This document shows, in pieces, positions 24,282-35,755 of a stretch of 64,000 bases of DNA. The position numbers and the translations under genes are program-made. This DNA comes from Rallus limicola (lineage: Eukaryota > Chordata > Aves > Gruiformes > Rallidae), in contig JAKCOZ010000003.1 of NCBI GenBank assembly GCA_022605955.1, positions 8,999,331-9,063,330 of the forward strand, written 5' to 3'. A model generated the notes under the pieces. The model was not told the origin of the DNA and searched no databases. It saw nothing but the letters and a program-made list of their open reading frames with translations. Positions within the stretch are counted from its first letter, which is position 1. Each line of letters starts with the position of its first letter.

Positions 24282-27200
24282 GTCTTTCTGTAGTATTTTG
24301 CTACTTTTGCAGTCATGTTTACAGGCATCAGGAAGTGCTTGTCTTATTAAGAAGCTGTAGGGATGATAATCTCACATTTTAAACTGAATTATTAATTTTC
24401 ATCTATAGTTTTCTGCTTTCGATATTACTATTTCTTAATTTTGCATTTGATTCTTTTTTATCCTTTCATAAAATACATTAAAATAGCATAACACGATTAT
24501 GTTAAAAAATAATTGGGGAAACTCTTCCTCCTGCCTTTTGGTAAATCATCACATCTGATTGATCACTGTATGAAGATTTATGCAAGAATGACTTTCCAAA
24601 TGAGATGCGCAGGAGAGCTAAATTTGTATGATTCAAGATATGTGAGGTAAATTAGTGCTAAGGCAGGTCAATGAACTCATAATTTGCTCAAATTAACACT
24701 ACTACTAGCTGTGAAATTCTTTATTAGCAACTGAATGACATGCAGAAGAGTGCAAAATTTTTCTTTAACTTACAAAACATCAAAGAAAAAAACCACAAGT
24801 ATTTATAATCTAATCAAATGCAAGCTGAGATGTATACTATAAACAGGGGATAATACCAATCATAACAGTGGCAACTGAATTATGCAAACCAAGAGTACTT
24901 TCATAGAAACATGGATAATTTGATTAAAACAGCATTCCTGTTTCTAACAAGGAAACAGACCATAATTATTAGTTTTGTAATGCACTAATGATTGTAATTT
25001 TGGTGTCCTTTGAGTATTCTAGATGGCGAATGCACTCAGGAGGACATTCTTTAAAAAGTATATATACCGTTATTTAATACTATACGAGCAGTCTATAGCT
25101 ACCTCAAAAATGCTTGGAATACTGTACTGCATCTTGTAATAAACATAAGTCCATTGAAATATACATCACAGAGGTAAGAAAACTGTAGCAAAAGTGACAA
25201 TTCAGGAATTACAGTGTCCAAGGATTCCGACTTCTTATCTCTTAGAATAATGTCCCATTGTTGTAATGAGTCAATAGATAAAGAAAAGTGAGAAAATAGA
25301 AACTTGACACCAAGTGCCAGTTCAGTAACATTTTCCGTCTTATTTCATATTTCAGAGCTCTGAACTGCTATGAGTTAAGTGCACTTTTGGAGCACTTCCA
25401 CAATGACTTTTTTCCTGCTTCAAATACCTTTCTTCTGTTTTTGCTACTTGTTTTTATAAAATACTCCTTAATACATGGCTGAACCCCAGAAAGCTTCTAT
25501 TTGTTCAATCTTAATTATTTATTTCTATGTAAAATATTTAATGAGCAAATAAGAAGTTAATGGTCCTGCTGGTACAGTAGTGCATAACACACTGTTGAAT
25601 AAGTTTTATGTTATAACCAACTTCCATCAATGTTTTTCATGCATAGAATATCCACTACATAAATTAAATTTATGCATCAAAATATATCAAATGTCCAAAT
25701 TAATTTTATTTATTTACTGTATGTGCTGACCAGTTTATACTTGCACATTTGCAGAGTGCTTTAAAAATGTTTATATTTTAATGAAGTAATTTTGCATTTT
25801 TTACTGGTATAATAGCTAAAAGTCAAGAAAGAAAAGAAAAGAAAATGGAGAAAAAAAAAAAGTTTTTATGGCTTTCCAAATATGAATTTCTCTTACTGAG
25901 GTGGAGTCACATTTAAAAAGGTTCTGTAATAGAATTCAGATTGTACAAATACTGGTATCAGATGAAAAAGAATGAAAGACTAATGAGAAATAGCTGAATA
26001 ATTGCTATTAGAGTGGGTGGCCCATACTTTACTGCTCAAAATAACACAGTATCATTGGGCCTTTAAAACATGATATATATAAATTCTGAACAAAGTATTC
26101 CAATATAGCCACAGATTCCCACTTCATTAGTATAAACTGTGCCTCATTGAAAGGAAGAAACAAGACCAGAAAGATGCTTCATATGATATAGAATAATAAT
26201 AATAAAATAAAAAAAAGTTAGAAAAGAGAAACTCTCACAAGAAATTTTCATTTTTACAATTGATACAAACTCAGGTAAAGAAATCAAAAGTTTGCAACAA
26301 CATAAATGAAAATGCATTTTTAAAAGGTGTCGTATGGTTTAAATATCTTTTAACTTTATTGGTCATCAACTTTTGCTGTAATTAATCCCCTCCTCTAAAA
26401 AACCCACAAAAGACTACCTCCTTCCAAAACCCAACAAAAAAACATTGCCCCAAGCCAGCAAAAATTAAATTGACTCCTTGTGCTCAGGAGCAACTCTCGA
26501 ATTGTTCACACTACATCCAAGACAACATTATGGATTTGAATTCTAGCTGGGCAAAGGAAACAACAAGGTTACGGATGCTTATCAACAGGAGAACGGGCAC
26601 AAATTCATCAGATGCTGAAAACAGAAAGATCAGTCATCTGAAACAACTTTGCAATCTTCAGGTTTTATCCTCAATGAAAACTTGCAGAGGCAAAATGAAG
26701 CCATTTGCCAAAGTTCGTTGTGTTGTGTGCTTGTGCAGTGTAGTAGACTCCAATCTGCAGAAAGTGAAGGAAAAAAATGCAGTTACCCCAAAATAGATAT
26801 AAACCTATAATTTTGAACTATATCTGTGACTGACAAGTTTTTTGTTTACTAGGAATTCCTTTTTTTGCTGAAATGAAAATACAGGTAAATCCCTGATAAT
26901 AACAAAGAACAAGAAACTTTACATTAATTTGTGAGCAACTACACACAGAGTTCCATTCAGTTGCATGTCTACTGTGCTAAAAACATGTATATTTGCAAAG
27001 CTGGACCAAAACTTTGACCTTTAAAATATGCATTTCTATAATAAATTTCCTAGGCATGCAAATAATGAAAAAGTAAACTTAACAGCAGTAATCATATATT
27101 TAATAAATCTATCCAAAATATTTTTAGTATCCAAAATGCTTTCAGCATGACCATTTAGCATTGTAGAATTATTTAGTGGTGTTTGTTTTTTTTTTTTACA

Positions 27201-30200
27201 AGAGAGGAACTTGATTACACTTGAATCGTAGATACAAGAATTAAAAAAAGGAAGCACTAAGAAAACTCAAAAAAGAAATTATGTATTCAAAAATTATCAC
27301 AGGAAAGGGACTTCTTTCACCACACCCTCACTGCAGGTAGACATTCTGTGATTTTACATAAATGTAGGTACTTCAGATAAAGTTTTTATGGGAGAAAACC
27401 TGTCAGTTCAGTTTGGGACGTGGTGCAGCAGTTCCAATGTGGGACACCATGGGCAAAGCAGGCTCTTTTAGACTGTCAGAGAAAACAATCACTGTTAAAA
27501 TAAAGCAAGGCTAATTATACATTTACCAGCAATGAGGAAGAGTGGAGTCTTCAGAAGTGGTCTTCTGTCTAGCAGCAGTTGAACTGAATGAAGTTGTTTC
27601 TTCCAGACTAGTTAAAAAAGACTCCAGTATGTGCTCACCAGGATGACTCAGTACCATGACCCACAGAATAGGAAGTGGGTTGACTTAGACATTCACTTTA
27701 AAAAGCACTCATGTTCCGAACTAAGTATTAGGATATTGCTTACATTGCATGACGGATGTCACTGATTCTGTTCCTTTGCCCAAGAGATACTTCCAGACAG
27801 GTGCTTCAGCAGCATTCTGATTGAACCTGCATTTTTATAAACTTAAGACACACACAATTTTTTCTTTTCATAGAGTACTTAATGTCATATCCTAAACAGC
27901 ATATCAAGTTATATATCTAAAGTAGGCCTGTAATAGTGGTAAGTTACATTATGAGATACTATATCCGCAACTAAAGAGAATATGATCTTTCCATTCGTAT
28001 ATTTTGGATGTATTTGCAGACTTTGTATTCTAGTAAGCTACAGTGGGAATGAATGAATCACATAATGACGACTGACAGCAAAGAGGCTTATTCATATTAG
28101 ATGTTGATAACCATGTGACTTCAACTGGATAAAAGATAAACAGACATAAGGCACATTATTTTTTCTTAGAAGCCAGTTTATACAGGGAAATAAAGGAAAA
28201 GATAGCTAATATTACTATAGTAAAAGTGCTACTTTGCCAAATATTTTTAGAAGAAAAATGTCCCTTATTTCACATAATTATTTAAATCATTTAAACTCTA
28301 GATTTAAAATTTCCAAATTTTTATTTCTATCACAGGCCCTATTTATCTAATTTTCCCCCAAAGATCTTGACATCTGTGCTAAACTTTCCAGTTTGAGTAA
28401 ATATTGTTAAAAGAAAAAGGGGGAATTGAATATTATGGATAAATGATTAAGTTATTTGAAGACCAAATTATGATTGTTGTACTATTTCATTCAATACATA
28501 TAATCTTCTATCAGAGCTGGGAAATTATAGTTAATTTCTTTGGAATAAGTATCACAGGAAATGATTTTGTGCAGAGACATCATTTATTTATAACAACATT
28601 TTAGAATCCTATACTTGATACTTCCCGAGAGACATGTACATTGGAGTATTCTGCAATGATGAGAACCATCAGGAAAGAAAACTGTGCTATTTCTCTCTTT
28701 TGTCTACTTTATGATAAACATATGGTATTCTTTAAGATATGATGGAAGTATTTTGCATTACCAATAGAAAATCTACTACCTAACTCCACAGTGACCTCAT
28801 GCTGATGTATACACTTGTCTTATATGGATATACATTAGTTTTTTTTATGTCAGATGTATGTTGAGCTTGCTTAATGACACAAGTCTTGAACACTAGTGTT
28901 TTAATAGCTTGTGGTGATGAGTCATGCAGCTTCAACATACAAAATAAGTGAGCCACTAGATATTGCCAAACACCACAGGAAATTATAATAAATGTTCTAA
29001 ATAATTTATATTTTTCATCTAAAATGTTACTAGCAACTGAAGTAATATGTGACATTCTGAAAAAATCTGTATATTAACATAATGAATATATTAACACAAT
29101 GATAAGAAAGCCCTAACTAATTGACTAATTGAAATATTATGTAATTAAGTATAGGGGTAATGAAGAAAGAGGAGGATTTTACACTTACTTTACAATAAAA
29201 ACCTCTTCTGAGAACTGTGAGTAGTTATGCAAGGTATTTCTGAGAAACATGATAAAGTGTATCAATACCCAGCCTGAAACCCATGTGCATGTTGCACTTT
29301 CAATGTATTTGCTTAAAGCAAGCCTCACTGAACATGGTTCCTTAAGACCAAACTCCTTCAGGTCACAATGATTTAGTCATTCTAATTGCATATGTCCATT
29401 AAAAGATACATTTGAAACAAGCAACTGTTTACAACTTGTATAGTTTCAGTTCCAATGGAGAAAAAATAAGTTGAATTTCTTTCCACTCTCACCTCCAACT
29501 ACTGTCAATTCAGTCTGCACTTACTAAGACATCAATTTCAAATACCACTAGTGGATATAAAAAGAAGTTGTCACTCATAATACACTTTCCAATAACTCTA
29601 TACTGTCCAATTCCCACCTCTAAAGCTTTCTTTTATGTCTGCAAAGAGATATAGGTCATGTTCAGATAGATGAGAATAAGCAGGATGTTTACTTCCCACT
29701 TAGTCACAGATGGAATTAATATTGATTTCTATGTTCTTTTACAAAGCATCAAGGATTAGGAGAAAGCTTTTAAAACAAAATGCTGCCCCTGCTAAATGAA
29801 TGACTAAGCATACTTCAGGCCTTTGCTTTCTACGGTTATTGCAGTTATTGATAATTATTTATTGGTTTAAGTTTCTTATATTTTTATAACTACTATCATC
29901 ATGCTGCAATGATTTTGTCATTACTAAGTTGAATAGAATATTAAAAATCATTTTATAATGAAAAATTCAGTATAATCTACTGGTATGTATCCCCTATTAT
30001 CTCAATTCCATAGGGACCTGAGCATCCAAGAAGAAATAAAGAAAGGAAATTAAAAAAAAAAAAAAAGGATAATAATAAAAAAATAAGATTAGTTATTAAG
30101 CTGGTTCATCCTTAATTATTGAGTTTTGATCTTTATTATATTAATACTGCATTGCTTTATGTATTTAGGTTGTTGAAAATGCAAGTCCTAATGATTTTGT

Positions 30201-30518
30201 TGCAGTAATTAAAGAAAAAAAAACAGATTTCATTTTAATTAAAATTCTTTTTTTTCCATAGTTTTCACCTTACAATGATTTCATGATGATATATTCCATC
30301 AGAAGTGTTGAACCCTTTTGTTTTGGCAGTCTAATTTGAACTGGTTTGAATATTTCCAGATAGCAAATCACTTTGAACAAGATTTTTCATGGAACCTAAA
30401 AACTTGTGAGTAGCTGGAAACTGCAAATCTTAAATTAAGACAATTGTTCACAATTTTTTTTCAGAGCAGAAGAGTGCATATATATGAGCATATTTATCAG
30501 CCAAAAAAGCTGAAAAGA
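24282..30518. other. 6.2-kb unique AT-rich stretch
   Basis: No repeat, RNA or gene that I can support. A 108-codon frame at 26470-26796 has a non-ATG start and no recognisable motif. An A/C-rich run is at 26394-26450. Long repeat-free DNA of this kind could hold conserved non-coding elements, which cannot be judged from one sequence. Confidence 0.6.
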
Positions 30519-30910
30519 TGTTGGGAATTGGTTACAGGAACAAGGGCACGAGTCTATGGAACAATTGTTCAGTGTTTCACCAGCCTAACAGGCCAAGTGC
30601 TACGTGCAGTATGGCAAAGATACAGAATCCTGGGAACAGATGTCTTCCAATAACTGGAAACATAGCAAGATATGAAACCTGCTTCTCTAGCAGAAGTATG
30701 AAGAACTTCACTACAGTTGTAAATGCAAGTAGAAGAAACATTTGAATGGAACCTTTAGTTAGCAGCTAATAGAAAAGAAACAAATGTATATGATACAAAT
30801 GTGTATGCTAAGCTTACAGGCTATATAAACCAGAATGTAGCGACAATAAAGTGAAGCTTGCTTATCAATCATATTGGTTATTGCTTGTCTTCCCTCACCG
30901 TCTTTTGGCA
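30519..30910 (+). mobile_element. 5' LTR of the alpharetrovirus-like provirus
   Basis: I take the start as TGTTGGGAATTGG at 30519 (inferred) and the end as TTTTGGCA at 30910, two bases before the primer site. TATATAAA is at 30822-30829 and AATAAA at 30845-30850. The two signals are only 15 bases apart, an arrangement known in avian leukosis/sarcoma LTRs. The 3' boundary is firm; the 5' boundary rests on the TG and on plausible length (392 bp). Confidence 0.7.
30822..30850 (+). promoter_or_regulatory. LTR TATA box and polyadenylation signal
   Basis: TATATAAA at 30822-30829 followed by AATAAA at 30845-30850. Transcription would start about 25-30 bases after the TATA box, so AATAAA lies just upstream of or at the U3/R border. 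Confidence 0.75.
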
Positions 30911-30912
30911 AA

Positions 30913-30930
30913 TGGTGACCCCAACGTGAT
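30913..30930 (+). other. tRNA-Trp primer-binding site
   Basis: TGGTGACCCCAACGTGAT is a near-exact 18-nt complement of the 3' end of tRNA-Trp, the primer used by avian alpharetroviruses. I see one probable CpG-decay change (CCAACG in place of CCGACG). Confidence 0.85.
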
Positions 30931-31130
30931 TGTGACCATGGCCGAAGGTGAGCCGAAGAAGCACCAATAGCAGCAATCGGGGATGAAAAGTCGACTCAAC
31001 GCTGGCGTAAGGAGTCATCTCACGCTGGGGCAGAGAAGCAGCCCTTCCCCACCGTTCGGAAGCAGGGCTGCCAGCTCATAAGGTACACAAGGCTGCACAT
31101 TCAAGGCTGCATATTAGGGAAAGACTAGAA

Positions 31131-31812
31131 ATGGAGGGTGAAGTGGCTCTGCAGTTATTTACGAGTTTCTTACAGAAAGGAGCAGTTATAGATATAGATC
31201 TAAAAAAGGATCCACCTGGGTTGTTTATCTATGGCTGCGCTCACGGGATTTTTCTGGATCCCGGAGAGGGTCTGTTTTAGGTAAAAGAATGGAGAAAACT
31301 GGGAGATGTGCTTTGGGATAAAGTTACAGATTATGATAAAGCTGCACAAAAGCTTATGAATCTGTGGTGCACTATAATACATTGTCTCCAGTGGTATCAT
31401 ACTGAAAAGAAAGTTGCCACTGTAGCTTCTACTACACTAGAGGGGGAAGTTCCAAAGCCCGGCATGCAAAAATTAGGTATACATTATAACGCCCCTCCGC
31501 CAGTAGGCATAAAATTTATCCTCCCAGATGTACATCAGAAGGAAAGTAAAAGCATGTTGTCCACCACTCCTCCACTCCCCCCCCTATGAGGCAATAAATG
31601 TTTCAACCCCATTGCCAAAAGGTGACAGAGTGAAAGTTAAGAATGGAGGGGAGGAGGATCTATCGCTTGGTGAGGAAGAAAAATTAAAAGAAGAAGGAGC
31701 AGAGTATCATCATGAGGAAGTTGTCTTAACTGAAAAAGGTTGTTCAGCTGCTCGATCAAAAATCGCCAAACCAGCTAAAAAAGAGACTTGGCCAAGACCG
31801 AGAATTCTATGA
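31131..31812 (+). pseudogene. gag: gag-like reading frame, broken twice
   Basis: ATG at 31131 lies about 200 bases after the primer site, as expected for gag. The frame reads through 31589 apart from one in-frame TAG at 31278-31280. It runs into a C-rich homopolymer (about 31576-31583). There the likely continuation moves to the next frame, which stays open to 31812 and begins with a proline-rich Pro-Pro-Tyr stretch like a retroviral late-domain region, followed by an acidic and lysine-rich segment. The N-terminal part suggests a matrix domain by position only. No capsid major-homology region or nucleocapsid Cys-His box is seen, so most of capsid and nucleocapsid is missing. Confidence 0.6.
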
Positions 31813-32536
31813 AAAGAGACCTATTGCAAATATTCACAGAATAGATTGGTGGCGAATCCAGAGGGAAGCACTAGAAAACAAAGACTATGAAGACCTCTGT
31901 GGGTGCCCAGCCTTTGGACACCTGCAGCAGCCGAGCCTGCAGTACCCAACACTGACCCTGGAACCCGAGGCGAATCAATGCGAGCAGGAGAGACTGAAGA
32001 GGGCTGTTACACCTTATATATATAGCCTTCAAAAACTGCTTGGAATTAAATGTCATTTTATATCCCCAGAGACAACAACGGAACTGCTTGCATATTACTC
32101 ATTTGAGCCAGGAATAAATCCTGATCCCCGGTTTAGCTCTCAAAGACAAAGGGACTGTTTTGGCTGTGGCAAAGTCACTTGTAAAGCTTGGGTTAAGATA
32201 TTTTGTGGTCACTGCAATAGAAAGTTTTGGGTATACCAAAAAACATTGCACTCTTGTTGCACCTGGTGCTGGCACAACCAAGGGAGTGAGGTTCAAGCTT
32301 TAGAAAGATTTACCGGTTACTCGTGAGAACAATCCCTACTTTTAATTGAGAGCTTGGCCTCATGGCAACGCCTTTGGCTTGTTTGGCATTTGCAGCAAGG
32401 CATAAAGCGGTTGGAAGGGTTCAAAAGGACCCACATATTAGATCTACAGTGTGGAGAAGACGTTAGCATTCCCACCCTGCACGAGGTAGTGGAAAATGAA
32501 TGGGACAGGCAAAATAGCAAGATGGAAAAACATTAA
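31730..32536 (+). pseudogene. Unassigned Cys/His-rich ATG-less frame between gag and env
   Basis: After a TAA at 31727-31729 this frame is open for 198 codons to a TGA at 32324-32326. It stays open in the same frame for another 69 codons to a TAA at 32534-32536, filling almost exactly the space between gag and env. It contains no ATG before the first stop. Codons 57-64 hold CGCPAFGH. Codons 143-182 form a dense cluster: two CxxC-type pairs, then a CC-x-x-C-x-H end, rich in Trp and Phe. The spacing is unlike a retroviral nucleocapsid box (C-x2-C-x4-H-x4-C) or the integrase HHCC finger. It overlaps the end of gag by 83 nt in another frame. An acceptor-like TTGTTCAG at 31740-31747 might allow splicing. 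I do not recognise the family; a spliced or frameshifted accessory product is possible, and so is chance openness. Confidence 0.55.
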
Positions 32537-33108
32537 GTTATCTCAGTCTAACACTTGTCTTCACTAGTGTCTGCCCAACACCCAGCTTCCAAGCTTGGGT
32601 CCCAGCTCAGCCTAAGATGAATATTTGGGTTACTATGGCCAACCTAACCCAACAAGATACTATTTGTCTATCTCTTTCTTCTCCCAGGAACCCTTTTTCT
32701 ACTTGTCTGATAGGGTTGCCGGCAGATGTTTGGCCATGTCCAGTCTTTAACCCAGCCTGCAATACGTCTGACCTCCCCAGCACAGTTAACCACTGGGATG
32801 GCTGGGTACCCTGTTTGACTCCCGCTCCAGCTGAACTGCAAGAACTGGAATTATTGGGATCTGTATGGGCAGATCCTTGTGTTGTGTTTAATTGGACAAG
32901 TATGAAATGCAAGCATGGAAACTGCGACATGTCTGCCATTAATGTTAATTCTACCTTGCCGATATACCGTAATAGTCCCGGTTGGTTTAATTGTACTGCT
33001 ACAAACCTGTCCATGTCCACTAACACTTTGCTAACTCTACCATCTGGCTATTTTTTAATTTGTGAATTCCCTTGAGGCTTAAAGGTGGGCCTTGTACTAT
33101 TGGCCGAT
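32518..33108 (+). pseudogene. env: env surface-unit-like fragment
   Basis: The frame is open from 32518 to a TGA at 33073-33075. Its start is a hydrophobic leader-like stretch (about 32533-32580), followed at 32617 by a Met and a 152-codon region. That region has about ten Cys and six N-glycosylation sequons (NLT, NTS, NWT, NST, NCT, NLS), typical of an avian retroviral surface unit. The leader has no ATG in its own frame; an ATG at 32497 is in a neighbouring frame, which implies a frameshift near 32525. After 33075 env-like sequence seems to continue in another frame to about 33108. Furin site, fusion peptide and transmembrane subunit are absent, so no functional envelope could be made. Confidence 0.65.
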
Positions 33109-33253
33109 TGTCTTTTTTAGCACCCAATACTTAGATAATATTGAACATGTTTTGTAGCCATCACAGGCAAAAAAGAATGACCCATGCTTTTACACCTGAC
33201 TGTAAGGATAACATGCAGTTTTGCTAACCTGGTGAAAGAGTTGCAGTCTCCTT

Positions 33254-33820
33254 GTGTGGCCCTACAAGACTGTCAGTCTGACCTCAGTCCTGGAGAAGAT
33301 CATGGAGAAGATCATCTTGGGTGCTATCATGCAGCACATGCCTGATGGCCAGGGGATCAGGCTTAGTAAACATGGGTTTACAAAAGGTAGATCCTGTCAC
33401 ACTAACCCAATTGCCTTCTGTGACAAGGTAACTTGCTTAATGGATGAGGGGAAGGCTGTGGATGTGGTCTACCTGGACTTCAGTAAAGCCTTTGACATTG
33501 TTTCTCACAGCATTCTGACTGAGAAACTGGCTGCCACTGGCCTGGACAGGTGGATTCTCAGCTGGGTTAAAAACTGTCTGGATGGGCAGGACCAAAGGGT
33601 GGTGGTAAATGGAACAAAATCCAGCTGGAGGCCGGTCACAAGTTGCATCCCACAGGGCTCAGTCCTGGGTCCAGTCGTCTTCAACATCTTTATCAATGAC
33701 CTAGATGACAGGATTGAATGTTTCCTCAGTAAGTTTGCAGATGACACTAAGTTGGGAGGAAGTGTTGATCTGCCTGATGGTAGAGAGGCTCTTATGAGGG
33801 ATCTGAACAGACTGGACTGA
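33254..33820 (+). pseudogene. CR1 ORF2 reverse-transcriptase fragment
   Basis: 188 codons of LINE reverse transcriptase. Visible blocks are SLTS (residues 8-11), YLDFSKAFD (73-81), IPQGSVLGP (132-140) and the catalytic FADD (161-164, the CR1 form of YxDD). The endonuclease domain and the N-terminal part of RT are absent because the element is 5'-truncated. The frame ends at a TGA (33818-33820) where the next codons still read as CR1, so a single nonsense change is likely. The whole is non-functional. Confidence 0.9.
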
Positions 33821-34634
33821 TGGGCTGAGACCAATGGGATGAAGTTTAACAAGGCCAAGTGTAGAGTGCTGCACATGAGACATAACAACCATATGCAGCA
33901 CTACAGGCTTGGGGGAGAGTGGTTGGAGAGCTGTCAGGCAGAGAAGGACTTGGGGGAGTTGGCTGACTGCAAACTGAATATGAGCCAGCAGTGTGCTCAG
34001 GTGGCCAGGAAGGCATCCTGGCCTGTATCAAATGATGGCCTGCCATCAATGGCATCCTGGCTTGTATCAAAAATAGTGTGGCCAGTAGGTCTGGGGAGGT
34101 GATTGTGCCCCTGTACTCGGCATTGGTGAGGCTGCACCCCGAGTGCTGTGTCCAGTTCTGGGCTCCTCACCATAAGAAGGACATTGAGGTTCTTGAGTGA
34201 GTCCTGAGAAGGGCAACCAGGCTGGGAAAGGGCCTGGAGGGCAAATCCTATGAGGAACAGCTGAGGGAGCTGCGGATGTGTAGTCTGGACAAAAGAAGGC
34301 TGAGGGGGACCTTATCACCACTTATAGCTACCTGAAGGGAGGTTTTAGAGAGGTGGGTGATGATCTCTTCAGCCAAGTGACAGGAGATGGGACAAGGGGA
34401 AATGGCACAAAGCTGCACCAGGGCAGGTGCAGATTAGATGTTAAGAAAAAAAAAATTACTTAAAGAGTTGTTGGGGCCTAGAACCAGCTGCCCAGAGAGA
34501 TGGTTGAGTCATCTTCCCTGGATGTGTTTAAAAGATGGGTAGATCAGGTACTTAGGGATATGGTTTAGCACAGGACAGGAACAGTTGGACTTGATGATCT
34601 TAAAGGTCTTTTCCAACCTTGTGATTTTGTGTGT
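33255..34634 (+). mobile_element. CR1 LINE, 1.4 kb, 5'-truncated
   Basis: Starts inside ORF2 at the 'SLTS' block and runs through reverse transcriptase and the 3' part to 'cttttccaaccttgtgattttg'. The usual ATTCTATG tail is replaced by (GT)n. A 39-bp in-frame duplication (GGCATCCTGGCCTGTATCAAA at 34012-34032, repeated at 34051-34071) lies in the C-terminal region, and an A-run at 34445-34454 interrupts the 3' part. It sits directly downstream of the env fragment and may have inserted into the provirus. Confidence 0.93.
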
Positions 34635-35709
34635 GTGTAATTTTTAGACACCATGGAAGGAGGATACATAATTGCCTATCCTTAAAATATGTCCTCTTTG
34701 TTGATGATAAAAATCTCTTGCGGTCTTGCTCATCAGAAGCAAAAGAAGAAAAAGGAAGCAGTTCATGAAACTATCAGTTAAAGGAAACACTGATAAATAC
34801 ACTGTAAAACTAGTTGTCTTACAATACTATGGAAACCAAAAGTATACAAGGATTTCAGGAAAGAGATTAGACAAACTTGTAAAGGATAGAATCATTAAGC
34901 ACAACAGTCTGGATGAAGATGGAGGGAATGAGTCACTAAACCTTAGGTTGCCAAAACCAGGTAGGAAATGGCAAGGGCAAAATCAATTTATGCACATCTT
35001 AGTTTTCATATTTTTTCTTTTAATATTCACTACTAACTACTGTCAGAAAAAGAGCAAACATATATTTAATTCTTCAGTATGGCTTTATTTACACTCTTAG
35101 GAATAATTCTAACACATCACAGCTCATTGATGATCCCCTTCTCCAGACATCCCTGATAAAAAGTCTTTCCTGATGACCTTCCCAAGCATCTTTCTACAAA
35201 AAAATAAAATAAAATTTCAAAAATTTTATTTTAAACCCCATAGGTTTCTCTTTCTGCATGAACTGTAAAACAAAACAGAAAAGAAGTTACCTCTGTAGAG
35301 ATGATTACACTGGCTCTTGTCACTGAAATAAACACTAGATTATAATAGCAAAGTTGCATTGAATTTCTGGATTATTACTCCTTGCATTTATATGGTGTTG
35401 GTAAGTGTCATTTTTTCTTTCAGTGCTATCAGACAGAAAGGTTAATGATCAGAGGCACCACTTAAGATCAAGAGGATAATGCTACTATTGCTGACCATAA
35501 AAAACAGTAGAACTCTTCAAAAGTTCTAATAGCACACATATGGATGATGAACAATTAGCAGCAAATAGAACATAGTAAAAAGCAAAGAAAGCAGTTCTGA
35601 AATTAGAATGAAGTCAGAAGTCAAAGATCATTTCCTTTATGAATATTTAATGAATAAACACATTTTGCCAAATTTCTTTACTATCTGCAAAGTAACGCTT
35701 AAGAACAAC

Positions 35710-35755
35710 ATCTACGATTGGAGTCTGTGATGTCTTTTCCAACCTAGTGATTCCA
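35710..35755 (+). mobile_element. Probable CR1 tail chip
   Basis: 'gatgtcttttccaacctagtgattcc' is the CR1 terminal block; only about 45 bp remain. Confidence 0.5.

Larger units (their letters stand above)
30519..33254 (+). mobile_element. Pol-less alpharetrovirus-like provirus, 5' part
   Basis: One LTR (30519-30910), a tRNA-Trp primer site, a gag-like frame, an unassigned Cys/His-rich frame and an env surface-unit-like frame are collinear. No pol, env transmembrane part or 3' LTR is seen; a CR1 begins at about 33255. The signal layout resembles the avian leukosis virus group. Short pol-less elements with gag and env pieces are known in birds (the ART-CH/EAV type), and this one has that plan. 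It is not replication-competent as it stands. Confidence 0.75.

Noticed and set aside
26470..26796. 108-codon plus frame
   Set aside because: Non-ATG start, no recognisable domain and isolated in unique AT-rich DNA; length is within chance.
31898..31924. Resemblance of the CGCPAFGH stretch to the W-x7-H-x3-C-x-C-x5-H signature of gyrovirus/anellovirus VP2-type proteins
   Set aside because: Only the C-x-C...H end fits, with wrong spacing and no His at the required place. The retroviral setting explains it better, so I do not claim such a virus.
32607..33026. 139-codon minus-strand frame
   Set aside because: It is the antisense shadow of the env-like frame.
33505..33888. 127-codon minus-strand frame
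   Set aside because: Antisense of the CR1 reverse-transcriptase frame.
34726..35100. 124-codon frame after the CR1
   Set aside because: Non-ATG start, lysine-rich AT-driven composition and no motif. It does not continue the upstream env or any known protein.
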